A stretch of DNA of 64,000 nt from Phylloscopus collybita (GCA_027886175.1 JAJNNQ010000009.1:27951501-28015500); one strand, 5' to 3'; counted from the first letter of the stretch, positions 47,901 through 59,954 are shown. Numbers and translations: made by a program. The notes: a model not told the origin generated them from the letters alone.

Positions 47901-50900
47901 CCAACAATAATACCTGATCGCTCCCTCCACATTAGCCTGACCCAGAAGCAAGCCCTTCCCCCATGCCCAGAAAATGATGTGAGGTGTCACAGAGTAACCT
48001 CTATGTCGTTGCCATGCCCCCTCCTGGCTACTACAAAAATTCACCCTCTCTTGGACACAACCAGAACAGAAAATTACAATACTAGACTATTGAGATTCTC
48101 TTTCAGGTACGACTTTTGCACTCCAGATAGGTATGCTTCACTTGTGGAGAAGGACAGATTCTTCCCAAATTTTCAGAGTATCAACCTTCCAAGAAAGAGG
48201 CCACAGAATAATTTACATAATCACACAACCACGGTCAACAGCAAATCTACTTCGAACTATCATTTAACGGCACAGTCTCAGAGCTGACTGTTCTGTACAA
48301 AACCCCAAATTAAAAGCAAGTTTCCAACAAGATCTACCTATCTACATTACTTCAGATTGCCACAACTATCTACATTACTTCAGATTGCCACAACTATCAA
48401 AAGGTTTGGAATTATCTACATAAAAAGGTTTTTAGACTGTAAGCAAGAGTTTAACCTATAATACATTAATATCTCAAGTCAACTCTCAATCTGCATGCCA
48501 GTAAAGTCATCATAACAGACTATAAATTCACAGAGTACTTAATTCCACAAAGAAAGCATCAAACAGATTTCCAGTTCTGAAGCCTATTTCTCTTTCCAAT
48601 GCCAAGAATCTTTTTTGGGTGTGTGGGGGCAGAGAGTGGGGGACCTACAGCAGATAAGTGACTATCATACAAAAAATAACTTAGACAAGTCAATAAAAGA
48701 CAACTGCACAGCTGTTCAATTCACAGCAATTTAATAAAGATCAAAAGTGACACACATTAGGAGACAGCATATGGATTTTTAGAGTCACAACACTACATGT
48801 TTAGGAATTTGTTTTAGGCAGCTTCTCTCAGTACAGTTCAAATCCACCATCATTTCACCACTGGTAAATTTGGAGGGGTAAGATAGTCCATTTCCCTTCC
48901 CCTGCTGTCACTAGCAGTCTGCAGGTTAGGTGAGTGGATCAAAATTTACTGCAGGAAAGCTAACCTACATATTCAGGTCTGAAAAAAAAAAAATCACCCT
49001 TGTTCTTATGGTTTGCCAAAATAAGACCTGTGAAGGTTTTCCTTATCTTCCAAAAAAATTTTAGTGTCTCTAAACAATGCAGGTTACACACAACTGTGCC
49101 TTAATTATGCCAGAAACTACAATACCCTCTTTCCTAAGCCCACTGGGAATGTCACCTCTGAATGGTGACATGGACCATCAATTTGTCACCTTTTCTATGT
49201 CACTAAATTTGGAATATACATTCTGTTCTTGCAAAGTGTGTCACCAGATAGGCACCAGATGCTCTGCTTTGCTTCACTGGGAGTGAGAAAGTGAGGACTT
49301 TTGGGGCAGGTTTCCGCCCCCATCCCCCCCGCCTAATTTAAGACTCCTGAAGTTTAAGAGCATTTAATTTTTACTCCTGGCCTCTGTGGAGAAGAAGTGT
49401 TTTTAGGATGTTCCCTAATACATTTGCCCAATGATTATACCACTAACAATTGTGTATGAAAACAAGCGAGTATACCTTTCTTACTAATCGGAAGGGTGAA
49501 CTACATTTTCAACATTAATTTGATTAACAAAGGATTCACACAATTTATTTCCCACAGAAGTTGGCTACTACTCAAAGTGACACACTCTGCTAGTTCATCT
49601 CAGAAAGAAACAAAACTATGAACAGCCCACAGATCAGTAATTCAGCACAATGAACTGGCAAGGCATTCCTTCGTTAGGTTTCAGGTTACTAAGGTGAGTG
49701 CTCTCTTCTTCCTGCAGGTTATCAAGAAATCCTGGCGAGTAAAATTACCTTCCATAAAAGCAACAAACCAACTGCCTCAGATGAGTGATGCACCTCACTC
49801 CAGCAGCAGTCCAGACTCTTAACAGCTCTTTGCCAAGTAAATCTGTTAACAGTGCCTTTAGTATCTTTCCTTCACTTGCTGTCTTCCTCTTCACACACTT
49901 AGCTCCAGTTCCCACTCATTCTCCAGTCCAATAAGTATCCAAATTTTATGCCTGATAGAGGAAGCCAATTAGTAGCCCCGCTGGCTTGACATGAGAGATT
50001 AGTTTCTAGTTCATTTTTTTTCCTAGAAGTCACATGTTGTCCCTGAACATATGTTGTTGTTTATCTTTGCTTATGGGGCCATCTGAAACATTCTTCACCT
50101 CATTTCTCTTCCCAAGACACTTCCACATCATCTTCTTGCAATTACCTCTGCCTAGACGACTGCCATCCTTAAGTGGACTACACAATGAGGAAGTAAGAGT
50201 GTATGAGACCCATCAATTCTTATGGCTAAGGAAACAAAGAATTAATTCCAAACACGAGTTTGTTATCTATCAACAAAGTGTTGTAAATACAGTTTCATCC
50301 TATTTTCAACTGGTAAGCAGTTATAAAAACTGATTTGTACTCTTGCTTGCTTCTAACAATGCCTTTAACATTAAATATATAAAGCTCGAGACAACAATGC
50401 TTAATATGTGCCATCAAAGAAAAAGTAGACAATAAAAATAGAGAAGCTATTTTTAAGCATGACATACTCTGTCTCCAAATGCAAAATTTTTTTCCAAACC
50501 ATTAACAGATTACTTACCTTCAGATTTTTGCAACTCTTCATGAGATATTTTACATCATAGATGACAGGGAAAAACAATCGCAGTATCTCAAAGAAGTCCA
50601 GCTCTTCCTCAGGTAAGTTGGAGTTTGTCAGGATCTTGATTAGATAGCCAAAGTCATATCCGCTGCAAATTAATAACAAAAACAATATAAGCAAGTGACT
50701 TAGAATCATCCTTCTAACTTCCAACACCAAGTCTTCACTGTACATTGAGAAGATATTCTGCTTAAGTTCAATGCAATTAAGACCAACTTCTATGAAAAAA
50801 CCCTAAACTTCAATATAAACGGCCCCATTGCAGATTCCAGGGAAAACAATTTAATTTAGTCTGAATGAGGCCCAGTGAAGAAGCAAGAAGATCTGTCTAC

Positions 50901-53900
50901 AGGAGTTTCTCTAAATCCCGAGATAAGGTAGGGCTGCTGTGTCTTCATCTGATAACAGGAATTTCCACCAGAAAGACTCCTAAGCTGGTTTCTTTCACAT
51001 AGACTGGAGTTCCTCACTACAAACTGAGACAGACAGAGACTTCTACAGTTCTTGAAATCCAAAAGATTAATTAGTTTCCAGAGCCAATGCATGTTTATGC
51101 CTGGAGGAAAGTTTAACCCTCGGCAACAAAGAAGAGGAATTGTCTTTCAACTTTTCCAATTAAATCAGCACAAAGACAACTAAAAACTTTAATAGCTTGT
51201 AGACTATTACTCTCTCTGGAGGCAATGACAGGGTAAGCTGGAAAAATTTTTGTGTGTATATGTAAGTCTGCAGGAGGCAGCAAGGTAACTGAGCAGTGCT
51301 TATTCATTAGAAGAAACGGTGGCATTATAGCGTGTACATAGTAGAGGGAAGAGATTGGGAAGGCTTCCTCCTTCCCAGCTCTATAGAATAAAGAGGATGT
51401 AGGAATGAGGTGTGGCAGTAATGGGGAAACCATGTACTTTTACAAAGAGTTATGAGAAGAAACAAGAGGGTTAAGTACAGGAAAGACAGATGTCAGGTAT
51501 TATGCAGGACTGAACACCACAACAAAAAGCAGTGACGACTGGTTATGCTTTTTCCTAGGAGGGCAGGAATTACAAACCAGATTATTCATGACCTGACCAC
51601 AAAACTCATCTGTTCTGATCCCTTGAACTTGCAGGACTGCTTATGCACTAAACTAAATGAAGGAGTGATACTTTCTCTTCCATGTTATTAAGTTTGCTTT
51701 GAACCAGATCAGTTCCTAGGTTTCACTGACATACAATTTTAAAAAAGCCTGTACTAACAAAGAAGATGAAAACACACAGCAGGGCTGCCTCTACTGAAGG
51801 CTTTATCAGTTTTGTTCTTTAAGGAACTTTAGTGTAGAGCTGAGGGATGATTCAAGTGAGCCACCACAGACTTCAAATTTCTAGTTTAAGACTTTGTGTT
51901 CCTTATTGATTACAAAAGGGTATTACTCAAACCCAAGAATTTTTCAATTAGGTAAATACTGGCTATGATTTTTAACTGTGAGATAAGCAATAGAAAAGAC
52001 GAATCAGTTAAGATCACTATACCACTGATCCAGTGGAGATTTTGGATCCACAAAGAGTGGTGACTTCTAATGAAGGCTCAAGGCTTCAGCTTGCGCTTGC
52101 TTAGTAAACTAAGTTTACTTTCTGCTTTGCATACAATAAGATTATCTCTGTCATCTTTATACTGTAAGTTTCTAGATAGAGGGTAGAAAAACCTCAAACA
52201 TACTGGAGGTAAATGGACTGTTTGCTATAAGTCGATTAATACAAGACATACAATAGCTATAGACTATTGCAGATCTCCCGTGGGGGTTTCCAGTGCTCTA
52301 AGCAGAAATTTCATGTTTAACAAATCCTGCACTGCATCTGGTACTTTGAAGCTGTGCTGGCCACTCTCCAATCTCCACAGCAACAACCACTGTCCAGAGA
52401 GCAAAGGAGCCAAAGATAAAGAAGGATTTCAGCTGACTCTTACGAAGTAAAAACTGTAGTAAACTTGGCAAAACAGTAGCTTGGAAGACCTGATTTTATT
52501 AGATCATTTCAAGGGGAAGGGAAGTGGTGGGAAAGCCCACATCAGCATAAAGCTCACTACAGAAGAAGAAAAGAAAAAGCCACATTAGCAAAAAAGGCTG
52601 TTCAAAGAGATGCAAAAAACACTGTTCAGGATTACAGTGACTTATTCCTTTAGAGTCTACAATTGACTGAATTCTTGACATTGATCATCCTCAAGGCTCA
52701 AATGTAACAGTCATATTAAAACTTTTAAAGTGAAAGAAACATATTTGTGCTACTCCTCTTAAAAAAAATTGACTTGTCCTCAAAAGTGTATATGAATAAA
52801 ATAACAGAAAACAGATGCTCTCAAACACTTCTAATTTCTTTACAGAGGGAAGTACTTCAGGAAAGGAAAAGTTAACATTCCTTTACTATTTATATTGAGA
52901 GAGTAGGCTATTACAAATAACAATTTTGACTGAGAATTACACATTTTTTCACCTGGAGATTGTAGCAGATCCAAGCTTACAGACACAAAAACTGTCACTC
53001 CAAGACTAAGATAGATCGAGTAAAACAAATTTTGAGAGGCCACTGCTGAATGCTAAGAGAAGGCAAAGAAAGTCCATGGTGAGCAATTATGTAATTACCT
53101 GCTCATTAAACAAGTTTTCTTCTAATCCTCTAACAGTGATGAGTGGTTGGTTTATACCCTGAAGCACACAGGCTTCCTTGCCTTAAAAAACTTGCACCAT
53201 TTTTAATATAATCACCTGAAATTGCTTAGCACAGCAAGCCACAATCTGTGGAGCTATACAACAGAAGCACTTACTCTTACGGACATTTGTTTTGTTGTTT
53301 TTTTTTCACTGAACATGGACAGCTCTAGCCAACAAGACAGGAGTAAAGATCAAACATGCCTCAATTTCATTCCCTTACTATTAGAAAGAATTCAGATAGC
53401 CAACCAGCAATGAATTCTACTCAAGCACCAAGCCTCTGAAATAAATAAAAATTTGCAAGAGTTGAGAAAGTTTTGGTTTATTTTATAACACCAACAGAAA
53501 TGAGTCAACAGATTAATTTTTACTAAAATCAGTTAAACACAAATGATTATTGAAACACATTAGCTTGGAACTTTGCAGTATCCCAAGGACAACTGGGTTT
53601 TTGTTTTCAAAAAAACTTATTTTCACAGACCCTCCAAAGGTAGAGAAAGGAGGCTCCAAACAAGTGGACACTCAAAGCTTCAGCAAAGCAGACAGTTGAA
53701 CATCAACAAAATCAGCATTTGAGCTGCTCCTTCCTAACTTGCTAGACTGTCAAGCACTCACAGCTCTTTTGACTGTGATAAAAATCACAAATTCAAGGCT
53801 TCTCCCACCTCTCTCATTCACTCAAATACATTTTAATGCGCACACACACAGGATTTGATGAAGTTGTCTATGAAGTTGCAATACACAAGAATTGGTGACA

Positions 53901-56900
53901 GTGAAAATATTTCTTCACTCACATCTGACAGAACTGCAGGTCCACACAGATTTGCCAACATGTCAGGATGCCAAGGCAGCTACATCAAATGCAGAGATAA
54001 AAAGCACGCAAATAGAACTACTTGAGAAGTGAAGAGCTTAGAAATGAGCTGCATTAAAGTTCAGGGAAATCAAAGACTAGGAAATGAAAACCAAACTTCA
54101 TACTCTGAGAAAGGAGTAATTCCCTTCTTCCACTTACTATGGGACTCAAATTTTAAGAGTTAGTAGTGATTTAATCATTTTAAGAAAACAGAGGCAATAG
54201 CAGAGTTGGCAACTACCAAGCACAGCTTTATCAGTTGTGAAAGAACTACTGCGTGGAGTAGTTCTAAACGGAACAAATTTTCAACTGAGCATCCCGCTGT
54301 GTAAGTTTCCACCAACAGAAACAATCACAACCAAAGATGTATTTAGAAACAGCTGTTCACTAACTATTCTTTGAGGCCCATTTTATACAACCCATGCTCA
54401 TTTAGAGCGTGAGCGTAATTTTGGTTTCCTCAGAACTTAACCCACTTGCTCCAAGGTTTTGTGCTCAAGATAATATCAACAAGGTGTGGAAAAACACAAG
54501 AGCTTTAAACACCCAAATAATCAGTGTTTGACAAACATTTGCTGAACAACTGTCTTAAGAGGATTTCTAAAGACACTTTCAGTGAAATCCACAACTGAAA
54601 CTCATTTTAGCACAGATGAAACCGGACTTCCACTGATAAAGCCATTTCAAAAACCCTTCATAAGCTGCACCAGTAAAAAGTGGTATTACTGCACATGGCT
54701 TGCACTACACTTTGACCAGTCTATTCGTCAGGAATTACACATACTAAATATAATTATGCTTTAGAAAGAACCCCTAGTGTAACTAGTTAAATTAGCTCAA
54801 GTATACCTTATATAGTAAGGCCCTTAGTCATCAGACAACATTGGAAAAACACCAGTTTGAGGCTGAAGCTGCTTCTACATGGCATGCTCTGCTGAGGCAC
54901 CAGTTATGTGTACAAACTGCCTCCCCTTCTCTTGAACCATCCAAGTCATATTACTGTAGTCAAGTGTAAATCACAAATACACACTTAAGAGCCCATAATT
55001 TTAGGAAGCTGAGAAAAACTTAATACTAATTTGGCTTTTATAGTTATTTTGACACAATTTTAGGCATTCTTATTACAGTATTTTTCCCTAAGGTGCTACT
55101 GCAGAAGCAAGATAGCAAAAGTAAGATTATTTTAGAGTCATACTGTGAGTTGAAACAGCTTTTAAGTGAAAGATGGAAGTGACAACTATGCTCAGAGGAT
55201 CCTTCTTGTGTAACTGTCTTTTCTTTTAAACCTTTCTGCTTTGGAAACTCAGCCTAGCATTTCTTTCTACAAATCAAAATAACTTCTGCAACAATGTTAT
55301 ATGCCCCCTTCTACTACTGTTACACATTCCTTGCCAAAACAATTCTTATTTTTGAGTTTGTTTATTGAATACATACTTCTCTAATTCCATGTGACTTTGT
55401 CTTTTCCAGCTATTAATACTTACGGATGAAGAATTTTTTTTTCTAATTTCATCATTTACATACCACCCACCAATACAACACGAGAGATAAACATGTTTTA
55501 GCTGAGATTAATTTACTTACAGCCTTGTTCATTCACTTTACCTTGCTGACTTCCTTAGAAGCCACCATTTAAGACATCAACTCAAGGGCATGACATAGCA
55601 ATAAGTCCTTTAAAGACACTGTCAGTTGTAAAAATTTTGGCATGTAGTTAGCTAAACAACTACTGCATATTTTTTAAAGTGTTTTAAATCTTATTAACAC
55701 TCAAAAATCTTTCCTATCATGCCAGACTCATAGACTTTAGCATTCACATTTCTATTTCTACTTGAGAGACTGACCCCTTTGATGGAATAAGCAGTAAAAT
55801 ATATGCATAAGGTTTATCAGGGATCTCCTTCCAAGCTGAGTAATTTCTTCTGCGCAGATTAGCAGATTTACAACAAATCTAAGAGTGCTTTATAGACCTC
55901 TTCACTCATAATTCTCTCCCATGAAACAAACAATAATTTTTCAAGGACTGCTTAGGAATAATTTGCTTTCAGTAATGTTTCTGTTAATACTTGCACAGCG
56001 CCACCTGCTGGTTTAGCAGTTTCGTGTTTTTCAGCTTTACAATTTTCTGGTTATTGCATAAACTCCAAAGCTAAAAACACCAGCAAAACCCCAGTGCCCT
56101 CTATTCTTCCAATACAAAATAGTGTTACAGGTATCATGGCAGAAATATTTCCTCAGTCTTACCAACCAAGATATGGGCTACATACTTCAAAGTCAGGAGA
56201 TGTGAAATCCAAGCTCTAGAATTCAAACACCAACCAGATGATGAAACCTCAAATACTTAACATGCAGAATTTACCTATGAAAGGAAAGCCACTTGACTCC
56301 TTCACACAATACAACTCCTGATGTCATAAGCAGTTCTGCAAAGTACTGTGTCTCAATTCCTTCTTCTTCGTGCTTTTTAAACTGAATTCCAGATGTCGTC
56401 AACAGTTCAATAGAGTCCTGAGCATACATATCTTCTCTAAAAACAAAGAGGAAAAGTAAATTTCCAAAATCTACATGCCTCAATGAGGTAGCATTTCTTT
56501 TTTGCTATTCCACAGACTTCACTGGCACAGAGCAGGAGCAATTTGACTTTGTTCCAGGTTAATTACAAAACCAAGAGTTTTTCAAAGGTTTGTTTTTGTT
56601 TTTTTTTTTTTTTACCTTCATTATCATTTCATCATTCCCACCACCCCCATTCTTATCATCTTCATAAAAAAATTAATTCCTGCTCCTCTTCCAGCTACCT
56701 ATAACTACTCTTTTGCAAGCCTGCAGATGAAAATGCATCTATACAACTTATTTGGTAAAATATCTGTATAAATCACTTGAATTGTGACAAATGAAATGTA
56801 ACAGTTGAAGCACTAACACATTACATTACAGAACTATGAGAAATACACTTCAGATCTCAGTACAGAATTAGTTCTGTACATAACACTTCTCAAAATTCTT

Positions 56901-59864
56901 CTGTGATTTAAGCTTATTTAAATGTTTAGACATGTTCATCAAAACTTGTTTCTCAATAAAGCTGGAAATGGATTACTTACTTCTCTACTCAATCCTTAGA
57001 ATTCAGGTATCCTAACTTTTTTTCCTTCTAAACAATCTGTTTCAACTTTAAAAGCCTATTTTGGACCTAAAATTTAAGAGGATGAAATAAAAATCCCTCT
57101 ATGATTTGTTTGATCCCCTCCTACCTCTGTGTTTATTCCCTTTAACACTAATTTTTTTTTTGGCAATGTCTTAAGGATTTCATGCTGAAATTCATGTTTT
57201 GCAGGTTATTTTCCCCTTAATTTTTAAGGGGGATGTATCATCATTACAAAAATATGGAATGGTTAAACGAGGAAAAAAAAATAAGGCAAGCATGAATCTA
57301 CTTAAGAGAATGAAACTCATTTTACTGCCCACAACATACTACTCCACAGTCTCTTCAGTGTACCGTTTTAAATTTTAATATAAAACAATAAAACCAAAAC
57401 ACAAAAAAACCCAGACAAGACAGCCAATATATCAAACTTGACTATTAGATTCAGTCATAGACTTGCATTCCTTATTCCTAATAGCAAGTCATCATTCTTT
57501 AGAACACAGAGATACATCCTCAAGATGTATTAAATCTTTCTTCCTCTCTCCCACACAGCTGCTCATTAGTTCTCCAGCTTTGAGGCATCAGCTTCTCAAC
57601 ACCTGTCTCCATAACACATTAAAGAACCCATCCAAAACAAATGCACCATTTAACCAAAAGGGGGTTTCATTCTAGTTGCTGCTCTGTACCAATCAGGTGC
57701 ATGGTATGATTAGAGAAATATTTATACTTTTTCAAAGTACACCAAAACAAGACCTGGCTGGAACCACACACACACAAAAAACTACCCTCTAGGAAAAACC
57801 AACAGCTGTTTTGCTTTAGGAGGAAAACACTTGGCACAGTGCCACTTCCCAAAAGGATGTTTAGAAACAGACAAAAATAAGTAAGTTGTCCATCCACGTA
57901 AAAAAAAAATAAATTAATTTCTCATGCAGCACTTACCAAGTTTATATTTTTACACCCCCCATCAACTAGTAACAAGGTAATTTGGTGATTACCTGTATCT
58001 TGCCTTACTAAGCTGTCTTATCTCTGCAGCATCTGGCAGAAATAGATGGAAAACTACTTTTGGTTTCAGTTGTTTCAGATGAAGTAGACCTTTGAAGCTC
58101 AGAAAATAAATGAAGTATAGCACAGGCCCTTCTTCATAGATCATAGTTTGGAAGTTTTTAATTCACTAATCTTTCTCTCGTAATAGTATAGGTTTAGTAT
58201 ATTCTTCTATTTAAGAAAATAGATAACTTTCATCCAGAATTAATATAGCCAGGTAAGTTCAGAGATACCAAAATATTAAATCCATGCTTACTCTTCTGTC
58301 AAGAGACAATTTTCACAAGACTAAATAGAGCATGTCATTGCTCAGATCAAACTGATTTGAGACAATCTACAGCACTGCTTGTTTAAAAGAACACAGAGAT
58401 CAAGAGAGGCAGCAGCAGCTTTCCTCTTAAGAACCCCAACTACTCTGAAAACAAGTCTTTTCATCTGCAGAAAAAATAAAGGTCTGCTCTCTAAATCGCC
58501 TTTGTAGGCTGTAAATTTAACTCATGTATATAAAGTTGTCCAGTTCTCAACTTGTAACACAACTGCCAAAAACCCCAAGGCCTGAACATCCTTAAACGTG
58601 TGAGAAGTGCTTGTACTGATACTCAATTCAGTAGATAACCAACATATGAAAATCTATCAGACCAGTTATGTTTACTTCACAAAAAACAAAATCAAGATAC
58701 TAGTAACTTCATCGACCACCAGCTAAAGATATAGAGTACCAGATAAGTACAGATAATCCCCCTGAAAAAGTGAGGATTATGTTTAAAAAGTTTTATTACT
58801 GATAAAAATCACATTTTGAAATAAAGTTCATGGTATTATTCCAATGTATTAAAGTCAGCATGATTTTTAACCAATACTTTAGATAAAATAATTCAGAATG
58901 ATAATACCTGACATACTTTTTTTAGTCATTTTTTTCCTTCAAGCATTGGTGATTTCCATTTAAAGTATATAAAGAAACAATATGTGATTTCTATAACAAC
59001 TAGTAAGAGCTAAATTAAAGCAGAAGCACTCTGAAGTGCTAAACATGGAAACACAGATCTAACTCTTGCACTAAGTATAAAATGCCTTCCACTTTTTTTT
59101 TTTTTAAACTGCTTAGCATTTTTGACCAAATTACCAACAGTAAGACCGACTGCACATAAATGAGAGACAAAAGCATGTCTGGCTGACAAAAATTTTCCAT
59201 ATAGGAGTGTTCATGGTATTCCAGTATTACAATCAGATAGATAACAAAGTTGCTACAATATCTACACATTTTCAGTAAGTCAGAAACATACATTTAGCAG
59301 CACAGAAATTGAATACTTACGTTAAGTTAAATTTAAAATTAAATTGCCAAGTTGAAGTTCCTGGAGGGTATTCTCCTTGCTCATTCATAAACGTCAGTCC
59401 TAGTTGAATTATTTTTAGCAAGTCGACATTGCAGCGTAGGAGTTGGTACTGATAGTCTGCGTTGCTTCTGAATTCTCCAATAGGCCTTGCAACTACTCCT
59501 GGAAATTCTGTGTCCTGCAAGCACACGACAACCATATACATCGAGCCATGTCATAGCTGAAGACTACTGTGTGTAAAATTAACTTTAAAAAAGATAAAAG
59601 ACTGGGATCCAGATGTTCATACAGCATTAATTCAACATTAAAACTTCCTTATGACTTCAATTTAAAAGGATGAGCAAGTTTACTGACCTCAGGTGAAGTC
59701 ACGATTTTTGCAGTAATTTTCTGGACAGACATGAAGCTCCCACTTACCATAGCTACATAGTTATACTTCCGTATAACCTGACGAATTTTCTTCATCTCTT
59801 CATCCAAGTTACAAGCCCAAACTTCACAGATTCTTTGGCTATGGTCTACGGTAGCTGCTGGCAT
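38855..59864 (-). CDS. CNOT7: CNOT7 (CAF1) deadenylase, complete coding sequence in six exons
   Basis: This gene encodes the Mg-dependent 3'-to-5' poly(A) ribonuclease subunit of CCR4-NOT. The protein binds CNOT1 and CNOT6/6L and shortens mRNA tails in the cytoplasm; it also binds BTG/TOB proteins. Coding exons in transcript order are 59748-59864, 59321-59514, 56275-56436, 50518-50662, 42466-42576 and 38855-38983. Their lengths sum to 858 bp: 285 residues plus stop, the usual family length. All splice junctions keep phase. DEDD nuclease residues are at D40 and E42 (DTEFPG), D161 (GYDFGY), and H225 and D230 ([10 protein letters not shown]). The sequence looks identical or nearly so to the mammalian protein as I remember it. 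The paralogue CNOT8 differs in the C-terminal tail, which here reads YEEEANKQS as in CNOT7. Noncoding exon 1 lies in the CpG island shared with VPS37A. Confidence 0.98.
38984..42465 (-). other. CNOT7: CNOT7 last intron
   Basis: It contains the solo LTR at 39483-40142 in antisense and A runs at 42066-42097. No other gene was recognised. Confidence 0.85.
39483..40142 (+). mobile_element. Solo retroviral LTR, ERVL-like
   Basis: It starts TGTCCTGGGGTGACTTTATG and ends CTAAACCAGGACA, giving TG...CA termini in short inverted repeats. AATAAA at about 40004 (TTAAATAAACAG) followed by a T-rich segment fixes the orientation as plus, antisense to CNOT7. Flanking 5-mers are CCACT (39478-39482) and CCATT (40143-40147), a target-site duplication with one change. 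At 660 bp and with no internal region, it is best read as an LTR left by recombination. Confidence 0.85.
42466..42576 (-). CDS. CNOT7: CNOT7 coding exon 5 (catalytic H225 and D230)
   Basis: The acceptor is TTTTTCAG and the donor GTAGGT, which is weaker than the GTAAGT used by most other exons. The 111-bp, phase 0-0 exon covers residues 207-243 ([10 protein letters not shown] through FFKMRE) and includes [10 protein letters not shown] with the last catalytic residues. Reading through the donor would add 40 codons, to a stop at 42343. Confidence 0.98.
43687..43857 (-). repeat. 3' LTR fragment of the provirus
   Basis: It matches the other LTR at roughly 85 percent by eye over 170 bp. It ends on the plus strand with GGCTGGAACCAGGACA, a better-preserved terminus than the partner. 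The rest of this LTR (toward lower coordinates) is not recognisable, so it is truncated or too diverged. Confidence 0.75.
44161..44800 (-). pseudogene. Integrase-like remnant and C-terminal pol tail
   Basis: Minus-strand frames at 44754-44548 and 44379-44161 occupy the integrase position after the RNase H region. They contain weakly matching stretches such as [12 protein letters not shown] and [13 protein letters not shown]. Homology is judged by position and faint similarity only. Confidence 0.45.
44805..45181 (-). pseudogene. RT connection and RNase H-like remnant
   Basis: The minus-strand frame 45181-44948 reads [20 protein letters not shown], then [11 protein letters not shown], then [13 protein letters not shown]. 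This is the thumb/connection signature of retroviral pol. The neighbouring frame 44987-44805 holds [13 protein letters not shown], matching the start of the RNase H region. Confidence 0.8.
45220..45986 (-). pseudogene. Reverse transcriptase remnant
   Basis: Near 45577-45440 a frame reads [17 protein letters not shown] then [18 protein letters not shown], which is the motif A and B' region of an ERVL RT. A different frame continues with [20 protein letters not shown]. At the place where the catalytic Y-x-D-D box should be, it reads QYIVWG. Both aspartates are missing, so the enzyme is dead. Upstream stops separate it from the remnant near 45990-45880. Confidence 0.8.
46126..46410 (-). pseudogene. 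gag capsid-like remnant
   Basis: Overlapping minus-strand frames (46410-46126 and the first part of 46265-45879) contain a segment reading [14 protein letters not shown], then [15 protein letters not shown]. These resemble the capsid region of avian ERVL gag. The pieces are in different frames, so at least one frameshift has occurred. Confidence 0.6.
47675..48068 (-). repeat. 5' LTR of the provirus
   Basis: On the plus strand it runs from TGTTTCCACTTAAACC to ACCAGAACA. It shares a block of about 165 bp with 43687-43857, including CCCTTCCCCCATGCCC and GATGTGAGGTGTCA versus GGTGTGAGGTGTCA. Minus-strand text near its inner end contains GGAGTGAGTGAGC, typical of avian ERVL LTR ends. The edges are judged by eye. 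Confidence 0.7.
48339..48394. repeat. 28-bp tandem duplication
   Basis: Two exact consecutive copies of a 28-bp unit (48339-48366 and 48367-48394) begin TATCTACATTACTTCAG and end GCCACAAC, followed by a partial third copy (TATC). The copies show no differences, so the duplication is recent or a polymorphic minisatellite seed. Confidence 0.95.
50518..50662 (-). CDS. CNOT7: CNOT7 coding exon 4 (catalytic D161)
   Basis: The acceptor is ATTTGCAG and the donor GTAAGT. It completes Ser158 and encodes [16 protein letters not shown] through [11 protein letters not shown] (to residue 206). D161 in GYDFGY is the third DEDD acid. Confidence 0.98.
50663..56274 (-). other. CNOT7: CNOT7 intron between coding exons 3 and 4
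   Basis: This is a 5.6-kb intron with no recognised transposon or gene. It holds a candidate CTCF site at 55998-56011. Confidence 0.8.
55998..56011 (-). promoter_or_regulatory. Candidate CTCF-binding motif
   Basis: Read on the minus strand the site is CCAGCAGGTGGCGC. This agrees at every position with the CTCF core consensus CCASYAGRKGGCRS. It lies about 260 bp downstream of coding exon 3 within the following intron. Occupancy cannot be told from sequence. Confidence 0.6.
56275..56436 (-). CDS. CNOT7: CNOT7 coding exon 3
   Basis: The acceptor is TTTTTAG and the donor GTAAAT. It completes T104 and encodes [20 protein letters not shown] through [10 protein letters not shown] (to residue 157), then two bases of Ser158. 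This is the central helical part of the nuclease fold. Confidence 0.98.
56437..59320 (-). other. CNOT7: CNOT7 intron between coding exons 2 and 3
   Basis: This is a 2.9-kb AT-rich intron containing T and A runs (56600-56613, 57899-57909 and 59093-59105). No gene or mobile element was recognised. Confidence 0.8.
59321..59514 (-). CDS. CNOT7: CNOT7 coding exon 2 (first catalytic acidic pair)
   Basis: The acceptor is TTGCAG and the donor GTAAGT. It encodes residues 40-103 and two bases of T104. It opens with DTEFPG, so catalytic D40 and E42 are the first and third codons. It ends [12 protein letters not shown]. Confidence 0.98.
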
Positions 59865-59954
59865 AGTGGGGGGCTTTAGAGACCATACATCAAAAGTTAC
59901 ACTTGACCGAGGATCGGTTTCATAAAGAGGACTTCAAGTGTTTATTTTTTTAGC
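59748..59954 (-). CDS. CNOT7: CNOT7 exon 2: 5' UTR end and first coding exon (coding 59748-59864)
   Basis: The acceptor TTTCTCTCTTAG ends at 59955. About 90 nt of 5' UTR follow, then ATG at 59864-59862. Residues 1-39 read [20 protein letters not shown] through KYNYVAM, with donor GTAAGT after the Met codon (phase 0). The start matches the known CNOT7 N-terminus. Confidence 0.97.

Larger units (their letters stand above)
43687..48068 (-). mobile_element. Degenerate ERVL-type provirus (gag-pol, no env seen)
   Basis: Two related LTR segments (43687-43857 and 47675-48068) flank about 3.8 kb of internal sequence. On the minus strand, fragments appear in proviral order: capsid-like, RT start, RT core, connection, RNase H-like, then integrase-like. 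Every frame is broken by stops and shifts. The zinc-knuckle and protease portion between capsid and RT appears largely deleted. No env-like segment was recognised, as in typical ERVL. The provirus lies in the same orientation as CNOT7. It is old and cannot make functional proteins as it stands. Confidence 0.85.
42577..50517 (-). other. CNOT7: CNOT7 intron with ERVL-type provirus
   Basis: This 7.9-kb intron lies between coding exons 4 and 5. More than half of it is the provirus (about 43687-48068). It also holds a 28-bp tandem duplication at 48339-48394. No other gene was found. Confidence 0.85.

Noticed and set aside
47790..48287. 165-codon plus-strand frame
   Set aside because: It crosses the antisense side of the proviral LTR and flanking sequence. 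Its composition is low-quality and it has no known domain.
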